A stretch of 64,000 nt of DNA from Enterococcus faecalis (GCF_029024925.1 NZ_CP118962.1:1272001-1336000); one strand, 5' to 3'. Shown: positions 27,193 through 36,182, counted from the stretch's first letter. Notes: a model not told the origin generated them from the letters alone. Numbers and translations: made by a program.

Positions 27193-28845
27193 ATGAAAAA
27201 GTTAAAAATGATGGGGATTATGTTATTTGTTAGTACGGTCTTGGTAGGTTGTGGCACAACAGCAGAAACAAAAAGAGACGAGAAAGCAACTGAGAAAACC
27301 AGTGTCTCGAAAAAAATTTTAAATTTAATGGAGAACTCGGAAATCGGTTCAATGGATTCTATTTTTACACAAGATGAAGCCAGTATTAACGCACAGTCCA
27401 ATGTCTTTGAAGGGTTATATCAATTGGATGAAAAAGATCAACTAATACCAGCTGCCGCTAAAGAGATGCCTGAAATTTCTGAAGATGGCAAACGATATAC
27501 CATTAAACTAAGAGAAGATGGTAAGTGGTCCAATGGTGATGCTGTAACAGCCAATGATTTTGTTTTTGCTTGGCGTAAATTAGCGAATCCCAAAAACCAA
27601 GCCAATTACTTTTTCTTGTTAGAAGGAACGATTCTGAACGGAACAGCTATTACAAAAGAGGAAAAAGCACCAGAGAAATTGGGTGTCAAAGCGCTTGATG
27701 ATTATACTTTGGAGGTTACTTTGGAAAAGCCTGTACCGTATTTTACGTCGTTATTGGCATTTTCTCCATTTTTCCCACAAAACGAAGCATTCGTGAAAGA
27801 AAAAGGACAAGCCTATGGCACTTCTAGTGAAATGATTGTATCTAATGGTCCGTTTTTAATGAAAAATTGGGATCAGTCAGCGATGTCGTGGGATTTTGTG
27901 CGTAATCCCGACTATTACGATAAAGAAAAAGTAAAATCAGAAACGATTCATTTTGAAGTTCTTAAAGAAACCAATACCGTTTATAATTTGTACGAATCAG
28001 GTGAATTAGATGTGGCTGTCTTAACAGGAGATTTTGCTAAACAAAATCGAGACAACCCAGACTATGAAGCAATCGAACGGTCAAAAGTCTATTCCTTACG
28101 TTTAAACCAAAAAAGAAACGAAAAACCATCCATTTTTGCAAATGAGAATGTCCGCAAAGCTTTAGCTTATGCTTTGGATAAAAAAAGTTTAGTCGATAAT
28201 ATTTTGGCAGATGGTTCAAAAGAAATTTATGGGTACATTCCAGAAAAATTTGTATATAACCCAGAAACAAATGAAGATTTTCGTCAAGAAGCAGGCGCCC
28301 TTGTCAAAACAGACGCCAAAAAAGCCAAAGAGTATTTAGATAAAGCAAAAGCAGAGCTAAACGGAGATGTAGCCATTGAACTTCTTTCAAGAGATGGTGA
28401 TAGTGACCGAAAAGTGGCTGAATTTATCCAAGGCCAGTTACAAGAAACGTTGCCAGGTCTCACTATTAATGTCAAAACAGTTCCTTTAAATAATGCGATT
28501 GAATTAATGAGAAAAGGGGATTATGAATTGTCTGTTGGCATGTGGGGACCCGATTATCAGGATCCAATGACTTTCTTAGAAAGCTCAGTTAGTGGTAACC
28601 GTATGAACTATTCTAGCCCAACGTTTGATCAACTAATTGAAGAAGCAACAACTAAATACGCAAATGATCCTGAAACTCGTTGGCAAACATTAATTAAAGC
28701 TGAAAAAGTATTGGTGGAAGAAGATGCCGCTTTAATTCCTTTATACCAAGAGGCCCGTAGTCAGCTTATACGACCAGGTGTCAAAGGCATTCAGTATCAT
28801 AACTTCGGTGCAACGAGCACATATAAGTATGCCTATAAAGAATAA
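27193..28845 (+). CDS. Oligopeptide ABC transporter substrate-binding lipoprotein (OppA type)
   Basis: The 550-residue protein has a lipoprotein signal peptide ending in LVGC (lipobox) and a family-5 solute-binding domain. Marks are GLYQLDEKDQLIPAAA, YTIKLREDGKWSNGDAVTANDFVFAWRK and NVRKALAYALDKKSLV. It binds peptides outside the membrane and passes them to an Opp-type permease, which is not encoded here, so it must share one. The ATG at 27193 follows AGGGGGAA, four bases after the previous gene region. In enterococci such proteins also bind sex pheromones (PrgZ, TraC), so that possibility exists. Confidence 0.92.
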   Translation: MKKLKMMGIMLFVSTVLVGCGTTAETKRDEKATEKTSVSKKILNLMENSEIGSMDSIFTQDEASINAQSNVFEGLYQLDEKDQLIPAAAKEMPEISEDGKRYTIKLREDGKWSNGDAVTANDFVFAWRKLANPKNQANYFFLLEGTILNGTAITKEEKAPEKLGVKALDDYTLEVTLEKPVPYFTSLLAFSPFFPQNEAFVKEKGQAYGTSSEMIVSNGPFLMKNWDQSAMSWDFVRNPDYYDKEKVKSETIHFEVLKETNTVYNLYESGELDVAVLTGDFAKQNRDNPDYEAIERSKVYSLRLNQKRNEKPSIFANENVRKALAYALDKKSLVDNILADGSKEIYGYIPEKFVYNPETNEDFRQEAGALVKTDAKKAKEYLDKAKAELNGDVAIELLSRDGDSDRKVAEFIQGQLQETLPGLTINVKTVPLNNAIELMRKGDYELSVGMWGPDYQDPMTFLESSVSGNRMNYSSPTFDQLIEEATTKYANDPETRWQTLIKAEKVLVEEDAALIPLYQEARSQLIRPGVKGIQYHNFGATSTYKYAYKE

Positions 28846-28855
28846 ATTAGTGAAC

Positions 28856-28886
28856 AAAAGTACCTTTAGCTGAAGGTACTTTTTTC
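28856..28886 (+). terminator. Terminator of the peptide-salvage cluster
   Basis: AAAGTACCTT and AAGGTACTTT pair around a six-base loop followed by T6. It closes the three-gene cluster. Confidence 0.9.
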
Positions 28887-28946
28887 CCGATAAGAGCTTC
28901 TTTTTTGTTAATAGTCAACAATTAATAAAAAAATAATTGAAAAAGG

Positions 28947-28975
28947 TTGACAAAAATAATGATACTCGTTAGAAT
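28947..28975 (+). promoter_or_regulatory. Sigma-A promoter of the antiterminator-nagE operon
   Basis: TTGACA (28947-28952) and TAGAAT (28970-28975) are 17 bases apart. Transcription would start near 28983, giving a leader of about 170 bases before the antiterminator gene. Confidence 0.72.
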
Positions 28976-28990
28976 AAGCACTGTTAACAA

Positions 28991-29007
28991 ATGAATAGCG
29001 TTTTCAT
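28991..29007 (-). promoter_or_regulatory. cre-like CcpA site
   Basis: On the minus strand the site reads ATGAAAACGCTATTCAT, which matches the low-GC consensus WTGWAARCGYWWWC except at the last position. It lies just downstream of the predicted start of transcription, where CcpA binding represses. Carbon-catabolite repression of a sugar PTS operon would be ordinary. Confidence 0.5.
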
Positions 29008-29025
29008 GTGACTAGATAATACTAG

Positions 29026-29104
29026 GCATGGAAGAATTTCGTAATACAATGTGGTGTACAATGGTTACGCAACATGTTTAACGGGATTGTTCTATGCTTT
29101 TTTT
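29026..29104 (+). promoter_or_regulatory. Candidate antiterminator target hairpin and terminator in the nagE leader
   Basis: An inner hairpin at 29040-29069 has base CGTAA/TTACG and inner stem ACA/TGT separated by internal loops, about 30 bases in all, the size and shape of a ribonucleic antiterminator site for BglG-type proteins. It sits within an outer imperfect stem, GCATGGAA near 29026 with TTCTATGC ending at 29097, that is followed by T7 (29098-29104). The primary sequence does not match the LicT or SacY site as I know it, so the assignment rests on shape and on the antiterminator gene directly downstream. Confidence 0.4.
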
Positions 29105-29154
29105 GTTGTTTTCACTGAAGATGTTAGAATTACTTCTGCAGAAGAGGGTCATTT

Positions 29155-29988
29155 ATGAAAATTAAAAAGGTGCTGAATCAAAATGCTGTACTTGTTCTTG
29201 ACGAAGGACAGGAGAAAGTAGCTGTCGGTAAAGGCGTCGGGTTTAATAAGACTAAAAATGATGTCTTATCTCGACAATTGGTGGAGCGGATGTTTGTGAT
29301 GGAGCCAGAAGGACTGAAAAAACTTCAAGTACTGCTATCACAAATTGAAGACAAATACTTTTTAGCGAGTGAAGAAATTATCCAACATGCTGAAACGGTA
29401 TTGGGTGAAAAGTTGAATGAACATATTAATATTGGGTTGAGTGATCACATTGCTTTTGCAGCTGAAAATATTCAAAATAATATTATTGTTCGGAACAAGC
29501 TTTTAAGTGAAATTGAGATTTTATATAGTGAAGAATTTGCTATTGCTCAATGGGCTGTAGAATATTTAACACAAACCTTAGAGATTCCATTTAGTTATGA
29601 TGAAGCGGGATATATTGCAATTCATATCCATAGTGCTCGCAGCGGGCGTACTGATAATAGTAAAAGTATCCGTGAAGTTACAATCGTTTCTGAAATTATT
29701 CATTTAATCGAGCAGGAATTGGCTATTGATATTCATGATGATAAAAATAGTCTCAGTTATTCACGTTTGGTGAATCATTTACGTTTGTTTATTCATCGCT
29801 TCCAACAAAATCAATATGCTGTTTTAGATGAAGAAATTTTGGAAGTCGTAAAGAAAAAGTATGCTGAAAGCTATGAAATCTCAAAAAAAGTACAAGTCTT
29901 ATTAATGAGAAATTTTCATTATCAAGTACCAAATGAAGAACTTGGTTATTTATCGATTCACATTGAACGATTAAGAATGACCAAATAA
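29155..29988 (+). CDS. BglG-family transcription antiterminator with two PRD domains
   Basis: The 277-residue protein has a short RNA-binding CAT domain (residues 1-57, MKIKKVLNQNAVLVLDE and VGKGVGFNK) followed by two PTS regulation domains. The phosphorylatable histidines appear in HINIGLSDHIAFA and GYIAIHIHSAR (PRD1) and in RLVNHLRLFIHR and ELGYLSIHIERLR (PRD2). Such proteins stabilise a leader antiterminator when the substrate PTS is active. The nagE-type PTS gene follows after 36 bases. A leader hairpin upstream suggests that it controls its own operon. Confidence 0.92.
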   Translation: MKIKKVLNQNAVLVLDEGQEKVAVGKGVGFNKTKNDVLSRQLVERMFVMEPEGLKKLQVLLSQIEDKYFLASEEIIQHAETVLGEKLNEHINIGLSDHIAFAAENIQNNIIVRNKLLSEIEILYSEEFAIAQWAVEYLTQTLEIPFSYDEAGYIAIHIHSARSGRTDNSKSIREVTIVSEIIHLIEQELAIDIHDDKNSLSYSRLVNHLRLFIHRFQQNQYAVLDEEILEVVKKKYAESYEISKKVQVLLMRNFHYQVPNEELGYLSIHIERLRMTK

Positions 29989-30024
29989 TAAAAATTAAAT
30001 AGTTTATGTGAGGAGTTACGTATA

Positions 30025-32022
30025 ATGAAAGCGTATATGCAAAGAATGGGACGTTCGTTAATGTTACCAGTTGCTGTATTACCGGCGGCTTCTTTATTAG
30101 TCGGTATTGCCAACTGGATCGTGGGAACAATCGGCGCTAGTCCAGCCACAACTTTTCTAATGAATGGTGGTTTGGCTATCTTAAACAACTTAGCATTATT
30201 ATTTGCGGTTGGTTTAGCGTTAGGAATGTCAAAAGATAAAGATGGATCGGCAGCATTAGCTGGTTTAGTCGCTTATTTAGTGCCAAAAACTGTTTTAGCG
30301 CCTGCTTCTATCCAAGCCATTAAAGGCTTCAAGGATATTGCTGAAGTAAACCCAGCCTTCAACAGCATGGACAACAATGTCTTTGTCGGGATTGTCGCTG
30401 GTTTAGTTGCTGCGGCAATGTATAATCGTTTCTCTGGTGTGAAATTGCCAATGGCTTTATCATTCTTTAGTGGAAAACGTTTAGTTCCTATTATGTCAGC
30501 TATTTCGATGTTAGCAATCTCAGCTGTCTTATTCTTCTTCTGGCCAGTTGTTTATAACGGATTAGTTGCTTTTGGTAAAGGAATCTCTAGCTTAGGTTTC
30601 GTAGGAGCTGGCTTGTATGGTTTCTTTAACCGACTATTAATTCCAACAGGCTTACACCATGCCTTGAATTCTGTTTTCTGGTTTGATGTTGCTGGTATCA
30701 ATGATATTGGGAACTTTTTAGCTGGTCAACAAGCGTTAGATACTGGTAAAGCAATTGTAGGACAAACAGGGATGTATCAAGCTGGTTTCTTCCCAGTAAT
30801 GATGTTTGGTTTACCAGCAGGCGCGTTTGCTATTTATCAATGTGCACGTCCTGAGAAGAAAAAAGTTACAGCTTCATTAATGTTAGCTGCTGGTTTTGCG
30901 GCTTTCTTTACAGGCGTTACTGAACCTTTAGAATTCTCATTTATGTTCGTTGCTTGGCCTTTATATGTTTTACATGCGGTCTTTACAGGTATTTCTTTAG
31001 CATTCGCTGCGTTTATGCATTGGACAGCTGGCTTTGCCTTTAGTGCAGGTTTTGTAGACTTCTTCTTAAGTTTGAAAAACCCAGTCGCAAATCACCCAAT
31101 GATGTTGGTGGTTCAAGGACTTGTCTTTGCGGCAATTTACTACTTCGGTTTCCGTTTTGCAATCACTAAGTTTAACTTAATGACACCAGGACGTGAAGAA
31201 GGCGCTGGCGAAGAAACGCCAGATGTTGCAGAAGGTGACAACAAATTTGCTTCTCTAGCTCGTCGTATTTATGATGGTTTAGGCGCTGATGCTAATGTAA
31301 CTTCTATTGATAACTGTACAACTCGTTTACGCTTAACAGTGAAAGATACAGGCAAAGTGGATCAAGCAAAAATTAAAGCAACTGGGGTTCCAGGTGTGAA
31401 AGTCATTGATGACACCAATATCCAAGTGATCGTTGGTACGGAAGTACAATTTGTTGCTGACGAAATGCAACGATTATATAACCACCAAGCGCCAGCAACA
31501 CCAGTCAAAGAAACACCTGTTTCTCAACCAGTTGTTGAAGAAAAAGCACCAGTTTCAACAAAAGAAACTGAATTATATTCTGTAGCGAATGGGAAAGTTA
31601 TTCCTATTTCTGAAGTACCAGATGATGTTTTCTCAGCAAAAATGATGGGTGACGGTTTTGCTGTCGTACCAACAGACGGCGAAGTTTCAACACCCGTTGC
31701 TGGTAAAATTACTAGCATTTTCCCAACAAAACATGCGTTAGGTATCCAAACAGATTCAGGCATTGAAGTATTATTACACATGGGTCTAGATACTGTTGAG
31801 TTACAAGGTGGACCATTTACATTACATGTTGAAGAAGGCCAAGTTGTAAAACAAGGCGATAAAATTGCAACCATTGATTTAGCGGCATTAGAACAAGCTG
31901 GCAAAAAATCAGATTTAATTGTTGTTTTCACAAATCAAGATATCGTTGCTCAATACGATTTACAAAAAGCAGGTCAAACGACTTCAATGAATGATGTAAT
32001 CGGAAATGTTACCGTAAAATAA
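30025..32022 (+). CDS. nagE: N-acetylglucosamine-type PTS EIICBA
   Basis: The 665-residue protein fuses three PTS domains. The EIIC membrane domain (about residues 1-380) carries NRLLIPTGLHHALNSVFWFDVAGINDIGNF, a stretch typical of NagE rather than PtsG. The EIIB domain has its phosphocysteine in NCTTRLRLTVKD (about residue 430). The EIIA domain at the C terminus has the active histidine in VLLHMGLDTVEL. It imports and phosphorylates N-acetylglucosamine, with glucose as a less likely substrate. It is co-transcribed with the antiterminator and ends at a strong terminator. Confidence 0.9.
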   Translation: MKAYMQRMGRSLMLPVAVLPAASLLVGIANWIVGTIGASPATTFLMNGGLAILNNLALLFAVGLALGMSKDKDGSAALAGLVAYLVPKTVLAPASIQAIKGFKDIAEVNPAFNSMDNNVFVGIVAGLVAAAMYNRFSGVKLPMALSFFSGKRLVPIMSAISMLAISAVLFFFWPVVYNGLVAFGKGISSLGFVGAGLYGFFNRLLIPTGLHHALNSVFWFDVAGINDIGNFLAGQQALDTGKAIVGQTGMYQAGFFPVMMFGLPAGAFAIYQCARPEKKKVTASLMLAAGFAAFFTGVTEPLEFSFMFVAWPLYVLHAVFTGISLAFAAFMHWTAGFAFSAGFVDFFLSLKNPVANHPMMLVVQGLVFAAIYYFGFRFAITKFNLMTPGREEGAGEETPDVAEGDNKFASLARRIYDGLGADANVTSIDNCTTRLRLTVKDTGKVDQAKIKATGVPGVKVIDDTNIQVIVGTEVQFVADEMQRLYNHQAPATPVKETPVSQPVVEEKAPVSTKETELYSVANGKVIPISEVPDDVFSAKMMGDGFAVVPTDGEVSTPVAGKITSIFPTKHALGIQTDSGIEVLLHMGLDTVELQGGPFTLHVEEGQVVKQGDKIATIDLAALEQAGKKSDLIVVFTNQDIVAQYDLQKAGQTTSMNDVIGNVTVK

Positions 32023-32024
32023 AA

Positions 32025-32060
32025 GTAAAAAAGGGCTAGCCGTAAGGCAGCCCTTTTTTG
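32025..32060 (+). terminator. Terminator after nagE
   Basis: AAAAAGGGCT and AGCCCTTTTTT pair around an eleven-base loop, directly after the nagE stop. Confidence 0.9.
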
Positions 32061-32076
32061 TATTCTTTGAAAGTAT

Positions 32077-32126
32077 TAGTGTCTGTAGAGCCAGTAATTC
32101 AAAATCGCTTGCTCTACAGATTTTTA
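32077..32126 (+). repeat. Short relative of the TTAGTGTC hairpin family
   Basis: TTAGTG leads into the stem TCTGTAGAGC/GCTCTACAGA with a 19-base loop and a T5 tail. It resembles the elements at 14154 and 40488 at its 5' end (TTAGTGTCTG) but the rest of the stem differs. It works as a second terminator behind nagE. Confidence 0.5.
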
Positions 32127-32208
32127 TTTATAAATAGCCTTAGAAAGTTTCGCATAATTGAACACTTTAACCACTCACAAAAATGGCCAATGTAACGGAC
32201 AGAAAACA

Positions 32209-32225
32209 AGGAAGCGTTTTCTTTT
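32209..32225 (-). promoter_or_regulatory. cre-like CcpA site at the alsE operon promoter
   Basis: The minus strand reads AAAGAAAACGCTTCCTT, close to the cre consensus around the central AACGCTT. A TATAAT box lies at 32234-32239, so the site would overlap the -35 region and block transcription when bound by CcpA. Confidence 0.45.
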
Positions 32226-32262
32226 ATATGGATTATAATAAATATATCAAGGAGGGGTTGCT

Positions 32263-33744
32263 ATGAGTTCGAAAAAAGAACGTGGACAAAAATTGTTGTT
32301 ACTTCTCTCAAAAAAACAAGATTATATGACTGCAGAAGAATTGGCAAACTGCCTAAGTACTTCTCCTAAGACAGTTTATCGTTTGATAAAAAAAATTAAC
32401 GATGAATTTTCAGAAGGTTCACTCATATTATCTGAGAAAGGACGAGGATACAAGCTAGACTATGAACGATTTATGGAACAGAATCGACATTTAGTCGAAA
32501 AAGAAAGTGATTTTTCGCCAAGGGAAAGACGCAATCGAATTCTGGAGGAATTGTTGTTAGCTTCTCCACAAGCTAAAAATGTTTATGAATTATTTGCAAG
32601 ATATTATGTTGGCGATTCTGTGATATTTAGCGATGAACAACAATTATCCGAAGATTTAAAGAAATATGATTTAACACTCAAACGGAAAAATCGAACGTTG
32701 GCAATTATCGGTGAGGAAAGAGCTATCAGGAAAGCCATTTCCGATAGAATACAACTGTTGAACATTATCGATATTGAGGATCTTCGAAACAACAAAGCAT
32801 TAAATTTTAATAATTATGATGTCCTTTTTACGTTAGATCAAGTCAGGAACATTGAAAAAAAACTGGATATTACTATTCCACATCCATATAACGTAAACAT
32901 CTTTTCGCATCTTTATATCTTAATTAGTCGTTCACGAAAAGTAGCTATTTCTGAAAAATACCAATTATCTAACGAAGAAGAACAAGAATTAACAAAGGAC
33001 TTAGTACTCAAAAAGGTCGCGCAAACAACGATTCAACAGATTGAAACTTATTTAAATAAGAGACTGCCTAACGTTGAAATTTATTACTTATATCAATATT
33101 TGGTTTCTTCTAGGATGCAAGGTTCGTTTAGTAAAGTAACTAATTTTTCTTTCAAAGTAATGCAAGTTACTCAATTTTATTTAGAGGAAATGAGTGCACA
33201 ACTAAAAATTTTAACTGATAATGATCAGCTACTTCTTGAATTGGCTAGTCATATAAAACCAATGATAAATCGTCTTGAAAACGGCATACATGTTAAGAAT
33301 AGTTTATTGGATCAAATAAAAATGACGTATGAAACAATTTTCGGAAAAATTGCGCAAGTTTCTAAGCAAGTAAGTAAAAACTATCAACTGCCGGCTATAA
33401 ACGAAGATGAGAATGGGTTTATTACATTGTATTTTGCGCGAATGATTGAAACCAATCAGTTACCTATTCGTACTTTGATTATGTGTACCACTGGAATTGG
33501 AACTTCAGAACTATTGAGAGTAAAAGTTGAAAAGAAATTCCCTGAATTACAAATTGTTGAAATTATTGCCACACGAAATATAAAGAAATCATTAAAAGAT
33601 TATTCTGATATTGAATTGATTTTGACAACGATTCATTTACAGGAAAAGGTCCCCATTAAATCATTGTTGGTAAGTGCCATGTTTACAATGGATGATCAGT
33701 ATCGATTACAAAGAAAAGTTGAGGAAATCTATCATGAACGTTAA
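32263..33744 (+). CDS. PTS-controlled transcription regulator (Mga/BglG-like, PRD and EIIB domains)
   Basis: The 493-residue protein starts with a DNA-binding HTH domain (residues 1-60, TAEELANCLSTSPKTVYRLIKKIN), followed by two PRD domains (about 180-390) and a C-terminal EIIB-like domain (about 400-493) with the phosphocysteine in LIMCTTGIGTSE. Proteins of this MtlR/LicR type normally continue into an EIIA domain in the same chain. Here the chain stops and EIIA follows in a different frame with an 11-base overlap. It sits first in the operon and very likely activates it. AAGGAGGGG precedes the ATG. Confidence 0.88.
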   Translation: MSSKKERGQKLLLLLSKKQDYMTAEELANCLSTSPKTVYRLIKKINDEFSEGSLILSEKGRGYKLDYERFMEQNRHLVEKESDFSPRERRNRILEELLLASPQAKNVYELFARYYVGDSVIFSDEQQLSEDLKKYDLTLKRKNRTLAIIGEERAIRKAISDRIQLLNIIDIEDLRNNKALNFNNYDVLFTLDQVRNIEKKLDITIPHPYNVNIFSHLYILISRSRKVAISEKYQLSNEEEQELTKDLVLKKVAQTTIQQIETYLNKRLPNVEIYYLYQYLVSSRMQGSFSKVTNFSFKVMQVTQFYLEEMSAQLKILTDNDQLLLELASHIKPMINRLENGIHVKNSLLDQIKMTYETIFGKIAQVSKQVSKNYQLPAINEDENGFITLYFARMIETNQLPIRTLIMCTTGIGTSELLRVKVEKKFPELQIVEIIATRNIKKSLKDYSDIELILTTIHLQEKVPIKSLLVSAMFTMDDQYRLQRKVEEIYHER

Positions 33745-34186
33745 TCCTTTATACCAAGTTTTCCTAAACCAAGAACTTCTTTCAAAACAGCAAGTATATC
33801 AATTCATTGCAGAAACAGCAGCACCTTGGTTAACGCCCGAAGAAAAAAAGCAGATTGAGGAATCTTTGGTAAATCGTGAGAAGATGGGAAGTAATCAGAT
33901 TGCAGAGCAAGTTGTCTTGCCACATTTAGAGAATGCACTCTTGAAAAAAAGTGAAATATATCTGATTGGCTTAAAAACAGAAATCCAAGAATGGACGGCA
34001 GACATTAAGCAAGTGAAATTAATTATTGTCATCTTACTAAAAGAAAATGAACAGTTAAAAGTAAAAAAAGAAATCAGTCGATTTACTAGAAAATTAGCAA
34101 ATGAAGACTTCTTAGAAAAGTTGTTGCGTTTAAAAACAGAAACAGATTTTTATAAAAATATAGAAAAATTTGAGGAGGAAAAATAA
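33734..34186 (+). CDS. EIIA-like (mannitol/fructose type) domain protein, probably split from the regulator
   Basis: The 150-residue protein has the type-2 EIIA fold marks, with the active histidine in VVLPHLENALL and SEIYLIGLK. It is divergent compared with the second EIIA gene of the operon (34523). It begins inside the last codons of the regulator gene, 11 bases before that stop and in the +1 frame, with GAGG about ten bases upstream of ATG 33734. Since regulators of this type usually carry EIIA as their last domain, the pair looks like a domain that became a separate, translation-coupled chain. A true transport EIIA is the alternative. Confidence 0.8.
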   Translation: MNVNPLYQVFLNQELLSKQQVYQFIAETAAPWLTPEEKKQIEESLVNREKMGSNQIAEQVVLPHLENALLKKSEIYLIGLKTEIQEWTADIKQVKLIIVILLKENEQLKVKKEISRFTRKLANEDFLEKLLRLKTETDFYKNIEKFEEEK

Positions 34187-34503
34187 TGAAGATAGTCGGC
34201 GTAGCAGCCTGCACAGTAGGAATTGCTCACACATATATCGCACAAGAAAAATTGGAGAACGCTGCAAAAAAAGCAGGAGTTGAGATCCATGTAGAAACAC
34301 AAGGGACCATTGGGATTGAAAACAAACTAACGGATGAACAAATTAAGGAAGCGGACATTGTTATATTAGCCATTGATGTAAAAATTTCTGGAAGAGAGCG
34401 TTTTGATGGGAAACGAATCATTCAAGTACCTACAGAAGTTGCTGTAAAATCACCCACTAAACTAATTGAAAAAGCAGAAGAAGTTATGACACAAGAAAAG
34501 TAA
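34186..34503 (+). CDS. PTS fructose-family EIIB
   Basis: The 105-residue protein opens with VGVAACTVGIAHTYIAQE, the fructose-family EIIB loop with phosphocysteine at position 9. It accepts phosphate from EIIA and passes it to the sugar at EIIC. Its ATG overlaps the previous stop by one base (TAATG) after a GAGGAGG site. Its presence as a separate protein fits the four-gene transporter here. Confidence 0.94.
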   Translation: MKIVGVAACTVGIAHTYIAQEKLENAAKKAGVEIHVETQGTIGIENKLTDEQIKEADIVILAIDVKISGRERFDGKRIIQVPTEVAVKSPTKLIEKAEEVMTQEK

Positions 34504-34522
34504 TCTTCTAGGAGGAATTGTA

Positions 34523-34972
34523 ATGGAAGTAAAGGATATCATTGACTTAAAAACCGTTAAAACGAATATGAATGTAAATACAAAAGAGGAAGCGTTAAAA
34601 GAATTAGCCAATCTTTTGCTTGAAAATGGCAATATTTCAGATGAAAAAGGTTTTATAAAAGATATCTATGATAGAGAGGCGGAAGGTCAAACGGGCATCG
34701 GAAACTATCTAGCCATTCCACATGGCAAAAGTGCGTATGTAAAAAAAATAGGCGTGGCCATCGGTATTAACAGTACAGAAATTCCTTGGGAATCTTTAGA
34801 TGATAATGGCGTAAAAGGAATCATTCTTTTTGCTGTGGGTAATGATCATAAAGAAACAACTAGCCATCTTAAACTATTATCATTGTTTGCCAGAAAACTC
34901 GGAAATGATGAAGTAGTGAGAGAATTCCTTCAATCAAAATCGCCAGAGGATGTAGTAAAGGTATTCTCTTAA
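34523..34972 (+). CDS. PTS fructose-family EIIA
   Basis: The 149-residue protein is a canonical type-2 EIIA, with the phosphohistidine in GNYLAIPHGKS (about residue 66) and TSHLKLLSLFARKL near the end. It carries phosphate from HPr to the EIIB coded just before it. It follows a GGAGG site 19 bases after the previous gene. It is the better candidate for the working transport EIIA of this operon. Confidence 0.94.
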   Translation: MEVKDIIDLKTVKTNMNVNTKEEALKELANLLLENGNISDEKGFIKDIYDREAEGQTGIGNYLAIPHGKSAYVKKIGVAIGINSTEIPWESLDDNGVKGIILFAVGNDHKETTSHLKLLSLFARKLGNDEVVREFLQSKSPEDVVKVFS

Positions 34973-35081
34973 TGAAATTACTAAGACAGCATATTGTGGA
35001 TATTTTCTACAGAAGAATCCACAACAGTAATTTTTTTAAATAGAAAATAAAATGAAAAGAACAATGTTTAGGAGGATAAAA

Positions 35082-36182
35082 ATGAAAAAACTAAAAGAGT
35101 TAAATCTTAAAGGTCATTTATTAACAGCAATCTCATATTTAATTCCAATTGTCTGTGGCGCTGGCTTTTTAATTGCAATTGGTATGGGGTTTGGTGGCTC
35201 AAGTCAAGGAACCTTGGTACCAGGTGAATTTTCGCTTTGGGATGCTTTAGCTACTATGGGTGGCGCTGGCTTAGGCTTACTGCCGGTTGTTATATCTACT
35301 GGCATTTCCTTTTCAATCGCCGGTAAACCTGGAATTGCTCCGGGCTTTATTATTGGTTTAACTGCGAATGCAGTTGGCGCTGGCTTTATTGGTGGTATCT
35401 TAGGTGGTTACTTGGCAGGATATCTTGTATTAGCTATTTTAAAATATGTGAAATTACCAAACTGGGCGAGAGGGTTAATGCCAACATTAATTATTCCATT
35501 TTTAACCTCAATTACTGGTGGATTAATCATGGTATATATTATCGGGACCCCAATAACGGCATTTACTTCATTATTAACGAACTTTTTAGATAGCTTAGGT
35601 AACTCGTCATTATTAATTTTTGGTGGTGTAATTGGTTTATTAAGTGGTATAGACTATGGCGGACCCATTAACAAAACTGTTTTTGCCTTTGTTTTGACAA
35701 TGCAAGCGGAAGGACTTAATGGACCAATTACAGCATTGCAATTAGTAAATACAGCAACGCCAATAGGCTTTGGATTAGCTTTCTTCTTTGCTAAATTATT
35801 TAGAAAAAATATTTATACAAAACTAGAAGTTGAAACGTTAAAGTCTGCCGTACCAATGGGCGTGATTAACATTGTTGAAGGTGTTATTCCTTTAGTTATG
35901 AATGATATTGTCCGAGGAGTCATTGCTACAGCGATTGGCGGCTTCGTGGGTGGCGCAACAACAATGATCTTAGGGGCAGATGCGACAGTTCCATTTGGCG
36001 GTGTTTTAATGATTCCAACAATGAGTAAACCGCTGGCTGGCATTATTGCAATTGTTGTAAACGCTGTGGTTACCGGTTTAGTTTTAGCTATTATTAAGAA
36101 AGATGTAACTGAGAAAGATATGGAAGCTTTAGTAGAAAAAGAAGAAGAGGAGATAAACTTGGAAGATATTCAGATTTTCTAA
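35082..36182 (+). CDS. PTS fructose-family EIIC permease
   Basis: The 366-residue protein has about nine membrane segments and glycine-rich loops (AGFLIAIGMGFGG, PGIAPGFIIGLTANAVGAGFIGGILGGYLAGY) characteristic of fructose-family EIIC. It forms the sugar channel. ATG at 35082 follows AGGAGGATAA and is preferred over an upstream in-frame ATG lacking a ribosome site. The next gene, alsE, suggests D-allose or D-allulose as substrate rather than fructose. Confidence 0.92.
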   Translation: MKKLKELNLKGHLLTAISYLIPIVCGAGFLIAIGMGFGGSSQGTLVPGEFSLWDALATMGGAGLGLLPVVISTGISFSIAGKPGIAPGFIIGLTANAVGAGFIGGILGGYLAGYLVLAILKYVKLPNWARGLMPTLIIPFLTSITGGLIMVYIIGTPITAFTSLLTNFLDSLGNSSLLIFGGVIGLLSGIDYGGPINKTVFAFVLTMQAEGLNGPITALQLVNTATPIGFGLAFFFAKLFRKNIYTKLEVETLKSAVPMGVINIVEGVIPLVMNDIVRGVIATAIGGFVGGATTMILGADATVPFGGVLMIPTMSKPLAGIIAIVVNAVVTGLVLAIIKKDVTEKDMEALVEKEEEEINLEDIQIF

